The notes: a model not told the origin generated them from the sequence alone. Numbered from the stretch's first letter, positions 35,877 through 45,790 are shown. The stretch is 64,000 nucleotides of DNA from Anderseniella sp963700895 (GCA_963700895.1 CAVOZI010000016.1:558001-622000); one strand, 5' to 3'. Numbers and translations are program-made.

Positions 35877-36527
35877 ATGACCTGGTCACTTGCGCGCCCG
35901 TTATGGGACATGGCGGGATACGCTGAAACAGCAGGCGTCCAGCGCGCTGCCGGGGATACTTCTCCGGCAGCCGACGCCGTTTTGCTCGCCCGCGCAAGCG
36001 AGGGCGACGAACAGGCCTTCGCCGGCCTGGTTGATCGCCACTATGGCTTCGTGTTCAGGGTTGCGGCGCGCGTGCTGTCCGAGGCCGCCGATGCAGAGGA
36101 TGTGGCGCAGGAGGCCTTCGTGCGGCTGTGGCGCGACCCCGGCGCCATCGACAATCCGGCGGCGCTCAAGGGTTGGCTGGCAAGGGTAGCCCGCAACCTG
36201 GCCATCGACCGGATCAGGCGGGCGAAGCCGTCAACGGCCGACGGGCTGGATGAACTGCCGGACGGCTCCACCGCGCCCGATGGGCCGATGCGTCACGCAC
36301 AGGCCGCCGCCCTGGTGACACAGGCGCTGGCACAGCTGCCCGAGCGCCAGCGCACGGCGCTGCAACTGACCTATTTTGAAGGCTTCGGCAACCAGCAGAC
36401 CGCCGACGTCATGCAGGTGAGCGTGGAAGCGGTGGAATCACTGTTGTCGCGCGCCCGCCGCACCTTGCGAGAAATGCTGTCGCCCGCATGGGGCGACCTG
36501 ATCGAAGAACTGGACCAACTCAAATGA
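35877..36527 (+). CDS. ECF-type RNA polymerase sigma factor
   Basis: 216 aa. Region 2 (FAGLVDRHYGFVFRVAARVL, DAEDVAQEAFVRLWRDP) and region 4 (LAQLPERQRTALQLTYFEGF, VSVEAVESLLSRARRTLREM) are clear. The first 40 residues before region 2 are poorly conserved, so the true start might be the ATG at 35910. Overlaps the next gene by four bases (ATGA), the typical sigma/anti-sigma coupling. Confidence 0.93.
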   Translation: MTWSLARPLWDMAGYAETAGVQRAAGDTSPAADAVLLARASEGDEQAFAGLVDRHYGFVFRVAARVLSEAADAEDVAQEAFVRLWRDPGAIDNPAALKGWLARVARNLAIDRIRRAKPSTADGLDELPDGSTAPDGPMRHAQAAALVTQALAQLPERQRTALQLTYFEGFGNQQTADVMQVSVEAVESLLSRARRTLREMLSPAWGDLIEELDQLK

Positions 36528-37027
36528 CCGACCCGGCACCCCATTCTGGCGTCACTCTTTCTGCGGCGGATCGCCAGCGGCTTGACGAAATGTTGCAGTC
36601 CTACGGCCGCAATCCGCTGCGCTGGCCCGACGCTGACCGTCAACGGTTTGCCGGGCTGGTGCGTGCGCCGCAATTGCTGCCGGCAGAAGCCGCCGCCGGC
36701 GCCGATGCGCTGGACCGGTTGCTTGACCTTGCCGGTGCTGCGGCCATGCCGGAACCTGCCGGTGCCCGTGCGCGCCTGCTGCAGCGCGTGGCCTCCGAGC
36801 CGCAGCTGGCAACCGATGTAACGGCGCTGCCGCCGTTGGGCGGCCTGCGCGGCGCTCTTGCCGCCGGTATGCTGGCCGCCAGCATCGCCATCGGCGCCTT
36901 CATCGGCCTTGACACCGGCGCGGGCGAAACGCTGGCCGGCAGCCTTACTGCCTCGTCCGGTGCCGACGAGGTGCTCGACCTGGTGCTGGCCGATCCGGCT
37001 GAGCTGGATGATGGAGGTGTGCTTTGA
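36524..37027 (+). CDS. Putative membrane anti-sigma factor
   Basis: 167 aa. A cytoplasmic helical N-terminal region (about 1-100; LDEMLQSYGRNPLRWPDADR) and one transmembrane segment near 112-130 (ALAAGMLAASIAIGAFIGL), then a short periplasmic tail. No zinc-binding HxxxCxxC motif is present. The anti-sigma role follows from coupling with the ECF gene upstream and the Spy/CpxP-like gene downstream; the sequence alone does not prove it. Confidence 0.75.
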   Translation: MTDPAPHSGVTLSAADRQRLDEMLQSYGRNPLRWPDADRQRFAGLVRAPQLLPAEAAAGADALDRLLDLAGAAAMPEPAGARARLLQRVASEPQLATDVTALPPLGGLRGALAAGMLAASIAIGAFIGLDTGAGETLAGSLTASSGADEVLDLVLADPAELDDGGVL

Positions 37028-37566
37028 CCACCACTGCGCCACAGACGCCGCGCAAGCGCCGCTGGTCCTGGGTCTGGCTGGCGCTGCTGGTATCGCTTGC
37101 CCTGAACCTTGCCGTGGCCGCGGCAGTCATTGCCCATAATTTCTGGGGGCCGGGCGGACGTCACCATCAGCACCGCATCACCGGCCCGGGCTACACCCAG
37201 GTCCTGCCGAGGGCGTTCTTCCGCCAGCTGGACGAAGCCCGCCGGGACGAGCTTGTCGGCGAACTGCGCGAGCATCGCCGCGAGTTTCGCGGCCTGCGCC
37301 GCGATCTGCGCGAAAAGGCCCGTGGCATTGCCGCAGCCCTAAAGGCCGAACCCTTCGATCAGGCGGCGCTGGAGAGCGCCATGATTGACTTCGAGCAGGC
37401 CTCCGGCAGCATGATCACCCGCGGCGGCGAGATCGCCCGCGGCCTGTTTGCAAAGCTCACGCCGCAGGAGCGCAAGATCATGGCCGAAGAGATCGAGCGC
37501 AAGTCCATGCCGGGCCGGCGCTGGCAGCGTCTCAAGGAAGAGGGCAAGGACGAGGCCGGGAACTGA
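37024..37566 (+). CDS. Periplasmic metal-sensor/CpxP-Spy-like protein
   Basis: 180 aa starting with TTG in a TTGA overlap. One N-terminal membrane anchor (SWVWLALLVSLALNLAVAAA), then a helical periplasmic domain rich in Arg, Glu and Leu (FRQLDEARRDELVGELREHR; LFAKLTPQERKIMAEEIER). This is the Metal_resist/CpxP-type fold, which in related systems releases or stabilises the anti-sigma factor on stress. Last gene of the EF-hand/ECF operon. Confidence 0.82.
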   Translation: MTTTAPQTPRKRRWSWVWLALLVSLALNLAVAAAVIAHNFWGPGGRHHQHRITGPGYTQVLPRAFFRQLDEARRDELVGELREHRREFRGLRRDLREKARGIAAALKAEPFDQAALESAMIDFEQASGSMITRGGEIARGLFAKLTPQERKIMAEEIERKSMPGRRWQRLKEEGKDEAGN

Positions 37567-37618
37567 CCGTTCTTGCCGTCAGGCCGTGATGCTGGTCGAG
37601 ATCGGTTCGATCACCGCG

Positions 37619-39961
37619 TCAGAACTCGATCACCCTCTTGTCCGTCTTGCCCTTCGGCGCGATGGGCAACGTCACCGTCACCGTGGTGCCCTTGCCCTCT
37701 TCGCTGGCGATGTGAAGCTGGCCATCGTTCAGCCGGATCAGCGAGTTGGAGATGGCCAGCCCGAGGCCCGACCCGGAGCGGGTCTTGGTGAGCTGGTTTT
37801 CCACCTGCTCGAACGGCCGGCCCAGCTTGGCGATCTGGTTGGCCGGAATGCCGATCCCGGTATCGGAGATGATGATCTCGGCCAACTTCGGTGTGCGGCG
37901 GGCAGAGATGGTGACGCTGCCGCCTTCCTGGGTGAATTTCACGCCATTGGCCAGCAGGTTGATCAACACCTGCTTGAGCGAGCGCACGTCGGCCAGCGCA
38001 TGCAGCGTTTCGGGCAGGTCCTTGCGCATCGCAACCCGGCCTTCCTGCGCACGGCCGGAGACGATGCGCAGCGCTTCCTCGATGACCGCGGTCACGTCGC
38101 ACTTCTCGATCTCCAGCGTCACCCGGCCCGCCTCGATCTTCGACATGTCGAGAATATCGTTGATCACGTCCAGCAGGTACTGGCCGGATGAATGGATGTC
38201 GTGGGCATAGTCGAGGTATTTCGGCACCGTCACCTTGCCGAACAGCTCCTGCTCGATCACCTCCGAAAAGCCGATGATGGCGTTGAGGGGCGTACGCAAT
38301 TCATGGCTCATGTTGGCCAGGAACTCGGATTTTGAGCGGTTGGCGGCCTCGGCGCGCGCCTTCTCGCGCGAGTACTTTTCAGCAAGGTCGGCCAGCCGTT
38401 GCGACTGCTGCTCCAGTTCCATGCGCGATTTCTGCAGGTCACGCACCGTGTTCATCAGTTCGCGTTCAGAATCGAGCAGCTTTTCCTCGTGCAGCTTGAG
38501 GTTCGAAATGTCAGTGCCCACCGAAACGAAGCCGCCGTCCTTGGTGCGCCGCTCGTTGATCTGCAGCCACCGCCCGTCTTCGAGTTGCACCTCGAACGTA
38601 TTGCCTTCCGCTCCGTCCGGCAGGCCCGGCCTTGCCATGTCTGCGGCAACCGGCGAGCGCTGCCGGATCAACGGTTCGCGCGACACCTTCATCACGTCCT
38701 CGTAGGACGAGCCCGGCCGGCACACGCTGGCTGGCAGGTTGTTGAGCTGCTGGTACTTCGAATTGCACATCACCAGCCGGTTGTCGCTGTCCCACAGCAC
38801 GAACGCTTCCGAGACGTTCTCAATGGCGTCGCGCAGCCGCAGTTCCGCTTCCTGGTTCAGCTTGTCCAGCCGCTTCTGCTCGGTGATGTCGATGGCGATG
38901 CCAACCAGGTTCGGTGCGTCCTGCCCCGGCGCCTGTGACAGTTCGGCCCGGGCGCGCAGCCACACCCAGTGGCCGTTTGCGTGCTTCATCCGGAATTCCT
39001 GGTCGATGGCCGGCTTGCCGCCCTTCAGCATGGTGTCGACCAGCCGGTCGATCGGGTCGTCATCCGGATGCAGCCGTTCCGCCACCTCGCCATAGGACAG
39101 GAACTCGCCCTTGGCTTCGAGGCCGAGAATGTCGAACATCGACTTCGACCAGAAAATGCGTCCGCGTGCGATGTCCCAGTCCCACAGGCCGCAATGGCCG
39201 CGATCAAGCGCCTTGTCCATCCGTTCGGTGGCGATGGCCAGCGTCTGGTCGGCCTCGGCCGCGCGCGCCGCCTGCCAGTGAAAGGCGGTACCCAACAACA
39301 CCAGCACGCCCAGCGTTACCAGGAACAGCGTGACGATCTGCTTCACCGCCGACTCCCAGTCGGCCAGCACCCGCGATTTCGGATGCACCACCGCCAGCTG
39401 GCCGGGATAGGGGGTCAGCGTACGGATGCCGATATAGATTTCCTCGCCGGCCGGCGTGATGGCCAGCAGTGGCGTGCCCAGGGTGCGCGAGGCAGCAAGG
39501 ATCGCGTCCTGTCCGAACAACGTCGACAGGTTCAGCCCCTGCATCACCGGGTCTTCCGGGAAGCTGGCCCGGATGAAGCCGGTCTCGTCGGCGATGATGA
39601 ACACCCGTCCCCGCTCGCCCGAGCCGGCGGGCAGCACTTCCTGCAGATCGGCGGTTTGCGGGGTGCGGACGCTGCCGTCGCCTGCCGTGCCGATCCCCAG
39701 CGAAGCGCTCAGGTCCCCGGCAGCGGCGCGCAGCACCAGCGCAGTCTTGTCATTGGAAAGCTCGATCGACCGGTCCCGGCTGGCGGACAGCTGCAGGAAC
39801 ATGGCGGTGGCCAGCGTCACCAGGAACAACAGGATGAGGCCGGTGATCAGGTTGCGCAGGATGCGCTCGGAAATGGCGATGGACGGAACACGACGGGAGC
39901 CGACACTCACCTTGAGTGCCCGCTCCTTGAAAAACAGTTCGCCAAGTTTGGCCTTGGACAC
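37619..39961 (-). CDS. PAS-containing membrane histidine kinase (PleC-like)
   Basis: 780 aa from GTG 39961; the frame remains open to an ATG at 40135, but the upstream 58 codons look non-conserved. Two membrane helices (about 33-58 and 250-270) flank a periplasmic region; two PAS domains follow (GHCGLWDWDIARGRIFWSKS; ENVSEAFVLWDSDNRLVMCN), a coiled coil and a HisKA domain with His553 in MSHELRTPLNAIIGFSE, then HATPase (VLINLLANGVKFT, GSGLGLAISNSLI). No receiver domain. The H-box is close to PleC/PdhS kinases of cell-cycle control; a DivK partner is not encoded nearby. Confidence 0.88.
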   Translation of the reverse strand: MSKAKLGELFFKERALKVSVGSRRVPSIAISERILRNLITGLILLFLVTLATAMFLQLSASRDRSIELSNDKTALVLRAAAGDLSASLGIGTAGDGSVRTPQTADLQEVLPAGSGERGRVFIIADETGFIRASFPEDPVMQGLNLSTLFGQDAILAASRTLGTPLLAITPAGEEIYIGIRTLTPYPGQLAVVHPKSRVLADWESAVKQIVTLFLVTLGVLVLLGTAFHWQAARAAEADQTLAIATERMDKALDRGHCGLWDWDIARGRIFWSKSMFDILGLEAKGEFLSYGEVAERLHPDDDPIDRLVDTMLKGGKPAIDQEFRMKHANGHWVWLRARAELSQAPGQDAPNLVGIAIDITEQKRLDKLNQEAELRLRDAIENVSEAFVLWDSDNRLVMCNSKYQQLNNLPASVCRPGSSYEDVMKVSREPLIRQRSPVAADMARPGLPDGAEGNTFEVQLEDGRWLQINERRTKDGGFVSVGTDISNLKLHEEKLLDSERELMNTVRDLQKSRMELEQQSQRLADLAEKYSREKARAEAANRSKSEFLANMSHELRTPLNAIIGFSEVIEQELFGKVTVPKYLDYAHDIHSSGQYLLDVINDILDMSKIEAGRVTLEIEKCDVTAVIEEALRIVSGRAQEGRVAMRKDLPETLHALADVRSLKQVLINLLANGVKFTQEGGSVTISARRTPKLAEIIISDTGIGIPANQIAKLGRPFEQVENQLTKTRSGSGLGLAISNSLIRLNDGQLHIASEEGKGTTVTVTLPIAPKGKTDKRVIEF

Positions 39962-40180
39962 GCAAATTCCCTCTCGAGACCGCCGCTCGCCCGCAGAGCC
40001 GTCCAGGCAACATCCCTCATGCTTCGTGATGGTCTGCCGCCCCGACAGATACTCGCCAGGAGCGACCAACGCCGTTGCCCCTGAACGCGACCGAATCACT
40101 TGTTCCATTGATTCGAAGTGCGGGTGATTTGGCAAGATTCCAGGCCAAGAATTTTCCCCCGGCTGGCAGTGGCCAAGGGG

Positions 40181-42823
40181 TCAGGCGAGCATGCGCGACA
40201 CCATTTCGGCGGTATCCCTGGACAGCCCGTCCATGGCCGCGATGCGGGCAAGCGCGATGCGCGCCTTGTCGCGCCGGCCCCGCTCCATCAGCTGGTAGCT
40301 GCGGAACGACCCGGCCATCCTGGCCGCCACCTGCGGATTGCGCTTGTCCAGTTGCATCACCACCTCTGCGACGAGGTCATAGCCTGCCCCGCTGGCGGCG
40401 TTGAAGCCGGTCTGATTCATGCCGGCGAACGCCCCGATCAGCGCGCGCACCCGGTTCGGCCGCCCAAGGCTGAAATCTTCATGGCTCATCAGCAGGCGCA
40501 CATGCTCGACCGCGTCCGGGCCGCTGCGCATGGCATGCAGCGTAAACCACTTGTCGACCAGCAGGTGATCGTCCCTGTAGCGTTGATGAAACGCCGCCAG
40601 CGCATCGTCGCGTTCCCGCACCTGCATCACCGCCAGCACGCCCAGCGGCCCCATCACCCCGCTCATGTGGCGGGCCTCGCCGTACTGGCGCATGGCGAGC
40701 TGGGCCGCTTCGCGTTCGGCGCCGGCAGACCAAAGCGACAGCGCGCCATAGGCTAGTGCGCGCCGGCCCACGCTGTCCGCATCCGGCGAATACGCGCCGC
40801 CCGGCAGGTCGCGCGCCAGTGCTTCCAGCCGGTCCATCAGTGCCTTTGCGGTCCGCTCGCGCACATGGTCGCGCGCCTGCTGCACAAGGTCCGGATCGAC
40901 GTTGCGCCCCAGCGCATTGGCAATGTCGGCCTCGCCCGGCAGCGCCAGCATCTGCGCCTTGAACGCCGGCTCCAGCTGGCCGTCATCGAGCGTCTTGCCA
41001 AGTGCCCCGGCAAATGCGCTGACATCTGGTGGTGCCTGCCCGTCCCCCAGCGCCTGCATGGTGGACAGGATCAGCGAGCGCGCCAGCGTCTGGCCTGCCT
41101 CCCAGCGGTTGAAGGTGTCGCTGTCATGGCCCATGAGGAAGGTGAGTTCATCGTCCTGCTGGCCGGTGACCAGGGTAATGGGCGCCGAGAAGCCCCGGTT
41201 GATCGACAGTACCGGCCGTTTCGTGATGCCGGTAAACGTCCAACCCTGGTTCTCCTCGCGCAGTTCCAGCACGCCGCCGGCGATTTCGCTGCCGCTTTCC
41301 AGCTTCAGCGGCATGTCCTGCCCGTCCGGTCCGACAAGTCCGGTTACCAGCGGCATGTGCATGGTTGGCTTGCTGGCCTGACCCGGCGTTGGCCTGAGGC
41401 TCTGGTTCACGTCCAGCCGGGCCGTCGCCGTTGCTTCGTCCCAGCTGAGTTTCGCTGTTACGGCAGGTGTGCCCGCATGGTTGTACCATTGGAAGAACTG
41501 CTTCAGGTCGCGGCCCGAGGCGTCCTCCATGCAGGTGACGAAATCCTCAACCGTTGCCGCATCCCCGTCATGCCGGTCGAAATAGATGTCGAGTGCCCGG
41601 GCGAACTTCTCCGGCCCCAGCAGCGTCTTCATCATGCGCACCACTTCCGCTCCCTTCTCGTATACGGTCGCGGTATAGAAGTTGTTGATTTCAATATAGG
41701 ATTGCGGCCTCACCGGGTGCGCCAGCGGCCCCGCATCCTCCGGAAACTGGTGCGAGCGCAGGGTGCGCACGTCCTGGATGCGCTTCACCGCCCGCGAGCG
41801 CAGGTCGGAAGTGAACTCCTGGTCGCGGAACACTGTCAGGCCTTCCTTGAGGCACAGCTGGAACCAGTCCCGGCAGGTGATGCGATTGCCGGTCCAGTTG
41901 TGAAAGTACTCGTGCGCGATGATCGACTCGATGTGCACGTGGTCCTGGTCGGTGGCGGTGTCGGGCCGTGCCAGGATGTACTTGTCGTTGAAGACGTTGA
42001 GGCCCTTGTTCTCCATGGCGCCCATGTTGAAGTCCGACACGGCGACGATCATGAAGATGTCCAGGTCATATTCTCGCCCGAACGCCTCCTCGTCCCACTT
42101 CATCGAGGCCTTCAGGCTCTCCATCGCCCAGCCGCAGCGGTCCTGCTTGCCCTGTTCGACATAGATCCTGAGTTCCACCTCGCGCCCGCTCATGGTGGTG
42201 AAGCTGTCCTTCACGCAAGCAAGGTCGCCCCCCACCATGGCAAACAGGTAGGATGGCTTCGGCCACGGGTCGTGCCACACCGCATAGTGCCGCCCGCCGG
42301 CCAGTTCGCCTTCTTCGACCGGGTTGCCGTTGGCCAGCAGCACCGGCACCGCTGCCTTGTCTGCTTCAAGCCGCACGTCATAGGTCGCCATCACGTCCGG
42401 CCGGTCGATGAACCAGGTGATGCGGCGGAAGCCTTCTGCCTCGCACTGGGTGCAGTACACCCCGTTCGACCGGTAAAGCCCCGACAGGGCGGTATTGGCG
42501 TCCGGGTTGCAGACGGTTTCGATGGTCAGCTCGAACTCACCCGCCGGAACGCCATCGATATGGAGCTTCTCGCCATCTATGCGGTAGCGGTTGCCGCCAA
42601 GTTCCTCGCCGTTGATGGCGATGCGCTTCAGCTCCAGCTTCTCCCCGTCCAGCACCAGCGTTGTGGCCGGCTGCCGGTTCGCCGGATTGGGCCGCACCAT
42701 CAGCCGCGACGTCACCCGCGTCGCCTTGGGTTCCAGCGCCACGTCGAGCGACACGTGGCCGATGAGATGGGTCGAGGGAGCGTAGTCCTTGAGCTGGATG
42801 GTTGGCGGCGTTTCGGTGCGCAT
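40181..42823 (-). CDS. pepN: Aminopeptidase N (M1 family)
   Basis: 880 aa. Zinc site HEYFHNWTGNR with His304, Glu305 and His308, third ligand in KEGLTVFRDQE. The substrate-binding GAMEN motif lies near residue 267 (MGAMENKGLNVF). Length and motifs match E. coli-type PepN, a cytoplasmic enzyme removing N-terminal residues from peptides. Followed upstream by the DadA-like gene on the same strand with a 19-base gap, so the two may be co-transcribed. Confidence 0.96.
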   Translation of the reverse strand: MRTETPPTIQLKDYAPSTHLIGHVSLDVALEPKATRVTSRLMVRPNPANRQPATTLVLDGEKLELKRIAINGEELGGNRYRIDGEKLHIDGVPAGEFELTIETVCNPDANTALSGLYRSNGVYCTQCEAEGFRRITWFIDRPDVMATYDVRLEADKAAVPVLLANGNPVEEGELAGGRHYAVWHDPWPKPSYLFAMVGGDLACVKDSFTTMSGREVELRIYVEQGKQDRCGWAMESLKASMKWDEEAFGREYDLDIFMIVAVSDFNMGAMENKGLNVFNDKYILARPDTATDQDHVHIESIIAHEYFHNWTGNRITCRDWFQLCLKEGLTVFRDQEFTSDLRSRAVKRIQDVRTLRSHQFPEDAGPLAHPVRPQSYIEINNFYTATVYEKGAEVVRMMKTLLGPEKFARALDIYFDRHDGDAATVEDFVTCMEDASGRDLKQFFQWYNHAGTPAVTAKLSWDEATATARLDVNQSLRPTPGQASKPTMHMPLVTGLVGPDGQDMPLKLESGSEIAGGVLELREENQGWTFTGITKRPVLSINRGFSAPITLVTGQQDDELTFLMGHDSDTFNRWEAGQTLARSLILSTMQALGDGQAPPDVSAFAGALGKTLDDGQLEPAFKAQMLALPGEADIANALGRNVDPDLVQQARDHVRERTAKALMDRLEALARDLPGGAYSPDADSVGRRALAYGALSLWSAGAEREAAQLAMRQYGEARHMSGVMGPLGVLAVMQVRERDDALAAFHQRYRDDHLLVDKWFTLHAMRSGPDAVEHVRLLMSHEDFSLGRPNRVRALIGAFAGMNQTGFNAASGAGYDLVAEVVMQLDKRNPQVAARMAGSFRSYQLMERGRRDKARIALARIAAMDGLSRDTAEMVSRMLA

Positions 42824-42842
42824 CGTGTCTTTTCTGATCCCG

Positions 42843-44093
42843 TTACATTGGCCGGTCCATGCGGAATGGCGACATGTCCATGTTGGGTTTCCTGCCCGCC
42901 ATCATCTCCGCCAGCAGCCGGCCGGTGGTCGGCCCCCATGACAGGCCCATGTGACCATGGCCGAATCCATACCACACATTGGCGAGCTTTGGAGACGCCG
43001 ATATCACCGGCAGCGAGTTGGGCGTGCCCGGGCGCCGTCCCATCCACTTGCTCTCCGTGCCATCCATGTCGCGTAGCCCCGGGAACAGCCGCTTGCCATA
43101 GACGTGCATCTGCTCGGCGCGGCGCCAGTCCGGCTGCGCATCGTTGCCGGCAATCTCGTCGGAGCCGGCAATCTTGATGCCGTCATGGTGCGGCGTCACT
43201 GCGCCCGGCTGGGCGGCATGGGTTACCGCCCGGCCAAGCCTTATGCCGGTATTCTGCATGATCAGGTGATAGCCGCGCTCCGCTTCCAGCAGCACCTTCG
43301 AGCCCAGCATGGCCGCCAGTTCGTGCGACCAGGCGCCGGCACAGATGCAGAGGTTCTGTACCTCCTCCACACCGTGCTGCTTGAGGTAAATCCGGGTCGC
43401 CCGGTTGCCATCATGCTCGATGCGGGTCACCTCGTCCTGCACGATTTCGCCGCCGTTGCGCACCACCTGTTGCGCCAGCTTCTGCACCATGGCGAAAGGA
43501 TCGCGGATGCGGTGCCAGCCATCCCAGAAAACTGCCCGGTAGATGTCGGGCGTCAGGTCCGGCTCCACCTCGCGGGCCTCATCCGCGGTCAGTTCCGCAC
43601 CCTTGTAGCCGTACTCGGCCCTTACCCGGCGCCACGTTGCGCCCTCGTCGTACTGCGCCCTGGTGCCGTAGATCATCAGCCCGTCGTCCATCGCCAGCAG
43701 GTCCATGGCGGCGGCCTGCTTCAGCACGTTGCGATGATCCTCCAGCGCCCGCATGCCCAGCGCGGCGCGGGCTTCGGTGATCTTCTTCACCCGGTCAGGC
43801 ATGGCATTGCGCCCCAGCGCGATCAGCCAGGGCAACGCCTTCGGCAGGTGTGACCAGCGCACCGTGATCGGTCCTTTCGGATCAAGCAGCCAGCCCGGAA
43901 TCTTCATCAGGATGCCTGGGTGGACGGTCGGCATGACGCTGGCGATCACGATGCCGCCGGCATTGCCGAACGAGGCGCCCATGCCTGGCGGCACCTTGTC
44001 GATCACCCGCACCCTGTATCCGCGGTCTTGCGCGAACAGCGCCGCCGACATGCCGACAATGCCGGCCCCGATGATTGTCACCCTGTCGTTCAT
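42843..44093 (-). CDS. DadA-like FAD-dependent D-amino acid dehydrogenase
   Basis: 416 aa. FAD-binding motif VTIIGAGIVGMSAALFAQDR at the N-terminus and the C-terminal WYGFGHGHMGLSWGP flavin loop. The family oxidises D-amino acids or secondary amines such as N-methylated or cyclic imino acids. Divergent from a RidA gene, which typically removes reactive enamine/imine products, suggesting functional linkage. Same strand as pepN downstream. The exact substrate is unknown. Confidence 0.88.
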   Translation of the reverse strand: MNDRVTIIGAGIVGMSAALFAQDRGYRVRVIDKVPPGMGASFGNAGGIVIASVMPTVHPGILMKIPGWLLDPKGPITVRWSHLPKALPWLIALGRNAMPDRVKKITEARAALGMRALEDHRNVLKQAAAMDLLAMDDGLMIYGTRAQYDEGATWRRVRAEYGYKGAELTADEAREVEPDLTPDIYRAVFWDGWHRIRDPFAMVQKLAQQVVRNGGEIVQDEVTRIEHDGNRATRIYLKQHGVEEVQNLCICAGAWSHELAAMLGSKVLLEAERGYHLIMQNTGIRLGRAVTHAAQPGAVTPHHDGIKIAGSDEIAGNDAQPDWRRAEQMHVYGKRLFPGLRDMDGTESKWMGRRPGTPNSLPVISASPKLANVWYGFGHGHMGLSWGPTTGRLLAEMMAGRKPNMDMSPFRMDRPM

Positions 44094-44191
44094 TTAAATC
44101 TGCTCTCGGCTTAGGTGAAACATGCTTGTGCGCAAACGGACTTCGATGGCTAAATGAGCCCCGCACCATTCACCCGGAGTTCACCCGTCCC

Positions 44192-44608
44192 ATGCCTGTC
44201 CACAAGCGCCTGCGTCCGTTCAACACCAAGCAAACCTATCCCGAGCAGAAGCTCAACAACGATCTGTCGCAAGGCGTTGTAGCGCGCGGCACCATGGTGT
44301 TCCTGCGTGGCCAGGTTGCGCAAGACCTCGACACCCGAGAGAGCCTGCATGTCGGCGATGCCGGCAAGCAGACCGCCAAGGCCATGGAAAACATCAAGAT
44401 GCTGCTGGAGGAGGCCGGTTCCGAGATGGCCCACATCTGCCGCATCGTCGTCTATCTGACCGATATCCGCTACCGCGAGGCCGTTTACCAGGAAATGGGC
44501 AAGTGGCTGGAAGGGGTGTTCCCGTGCTCCACCGGCCTCGTCGTCCCGGCCCTTGCGCGGCCCGAGTGGGTGGTGGAAATTGAAGTGACTGCCGTCATCC
44601 CCGACTAG
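44192..44608 (+). CDS. RidA-family enamine/imine deaminase-like protein
   Basis: 138 aa. The YjgF/RidA pattern is present: LSQGVVARGTMVFLRGQVAQD, KQTAKAMENIKMLLEEAGS, VYLTDIRYREAVYQ and C-terminal ALARPEWVVEIEVTAVIP. In the canonical enzyme an arginine near residue 105 holds the substrate carboxylate; here the equivalent segment is PALARPEW. Starts at ATG 44192. It is 18 bases upstream of a Rieske oxygenase and divergent from the DadA-like dehydrogenase. Confidence 0.9.
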   Translation: MPVHKRLRPFNTKQTYPEQKLNNDLSQGVVARGTMVFLRGQVAQDLDTRESLHVGDAGKQTAKAMENIKMLLEEAGSEMAHICRIVVYLTDIRYREAVYQEMGKWLEGVFPCSTGLVVPALARPEWVVEIEVTAVIPD

Positions 44609-44626
44609 CCCTGGAAGGCCTGGACC

Positions 44627-45790
44627 ATGGATACGCAAACTACGCTTGACCTGCTTGCCGGCCGCGCCTCCAGCCCGCTTGAGCAGGCCATGAGTTCGCC
44701 GCCGTCGCTGTACACCGACCCGGCAATCCTCGACATGGAGATCAGGTCGATCTTCGAGAAGGAGTGGCATTGCCCCGGACTTGCTGCTGATATCCCCGAG
44801 CCCGGCGACTACGTCACCTTCTCCATCGGCGACCAGCAGGTCTTCTCGATGCGCCAGAAGGACGGCTCGATCCGCTCGTTCTCCAATGTCTGCCGCCACC
44901 GCATGATGCAGCTGCTGGAGGGCAGGGGAAACACCAAGGTCGTCGTCTGTCCCTACCACGCCTGGACCTACTCGCAGGACGGGTCGCTTCGCGGCGCGCC
45001 CTATATGGACCGCTCGGAGAGTTTCGACCGCAAGAAATTCTGCCTGCCCGAAATCCGCACCGAGATCTGGAACGGCTGGATCTACATCACCCTCAACCAG
45101 GACGCCCCGCCGGTGGCCGGGCTGCTGGCACCGATGAACGATCTCGTCGCGCAGTTCCGCATGGACCGCTACGTGCCGTGCGAAACCCAGGACCACGTCT
45201 GGAAGACCAACTGGAAGCTGCTGACCGAAAACTTCATGGAAGGCTATCACCTGCCCGTCGCCCACCGCGCCACCGTGGGACAGTGGATCGGGCTGGACGA
45301 CACCATCTTCCCGCCCGACGTGAACCCGCACTTCACCTGGCAGACCTTCACCAAGGACGAGACCGCCACCTATGGCCGCGCGGCGGAGGCCTGCGACTAT
45401 CTCGACGGCAAGTGGCGCTATACCACCATCATGCCCACCGTCTTCCCGGCCCACATGTACGTGCTGGCGCCTGATCACGTCTGGTACCTGAGCCTGCGTC
45501 CCAACGGCGTCGGCGAGGTGCACGTGCGCTTTGGCGTGGCGCTGGCGCCGGAGCGGCTCGATGCCTTCCCCAACAAGCAGGCGGCATTGAAGGACCTCAT
45601 CACCTTCTTCGACCACGTCAACGAGGAAGACCGCTTCGTGGTCGAGGGCATCTTCACCGGCGCCCACGGCGCGCTGGCGCAGGCCGGCCCGCTGAGCTGG
45701 CTGGAGCGCGAGATCCACGACTTCCAGAAATACCTCGCCAGCCGGCTGTGCGCGCCGCACGAGGCAACCGCAAGGGCCGCCGCCGAATGA
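44627..45790 (+). CDS. Rieske non-haem iron oxygenase alpha subunit
   Basis: 387 aa. Rieske [2Fe-2S] ligands Cys89/His91 and Cys108/His111 (CRHRMM ... CPYHAW). Mononuclear iron site His208 and His213 in ENFMEGYHLPVAHR, with an aspartate expected in the C-terminal half. It resembles betaine/carnitine/stachydrine-type monooxygenases, which demethylate quaternary amines, more than aromatic dioxygenases. No ferredoxin or reductase partner lies next to it. Overlaps the DUF1028 gene by four bases. Confidence 0.92.
   Translation: MDTQTTLDLLAGRASSPLEQAMSSPPSLYTDPAILDMEIRSIFEKEWHCPGLAADIPEPGDYVTFSIGDQQVFSMRQKDGSIRSFSNVCRHRMMQLLEGRGNTKVVVCPYHAWTYSQDGSLRGAPYMDRSESFDRKKFCLPEIRTEIWNGWIYITLNQDAPPVAGLLAPMNDLVAQFRMDRYVPCETQDHVWKTNWKLLTENFMEGYHLPVAHRATVGQWIGLDDTIFPPDVNPHFTWQTFTKDETATYGRAAEACDYLDGKWRYTTIMPTVFPAHMYVLAPDHVWYLSLRPNGVGEVHVRFGVALAPERLDAFPNKQAALKDLITFFDHVNEEDRFVVEGIFTGAHGALAQAGPLSWLEREIHDFQKYLASRLCAPHEATARAAAE

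Noticed and set aside
40865..43177. A 770-codon open frame on the plus strand opposite pepN and the DadA-like gene
   Set aside because: A high-GC antisense shadow: third positions of the real genes mirror it, it carries no motif, and both true genes on the minus strand are unmistakable.
44150..45760. A 536-codon minus-strand frame opposite RidA and the Rieske oxygenase
   Set aside because: Same artefact. The plus-strand genes have iron-sulfur and RidA motifs; the antisense protein is rich in Gly, Arg and Ala without a family.
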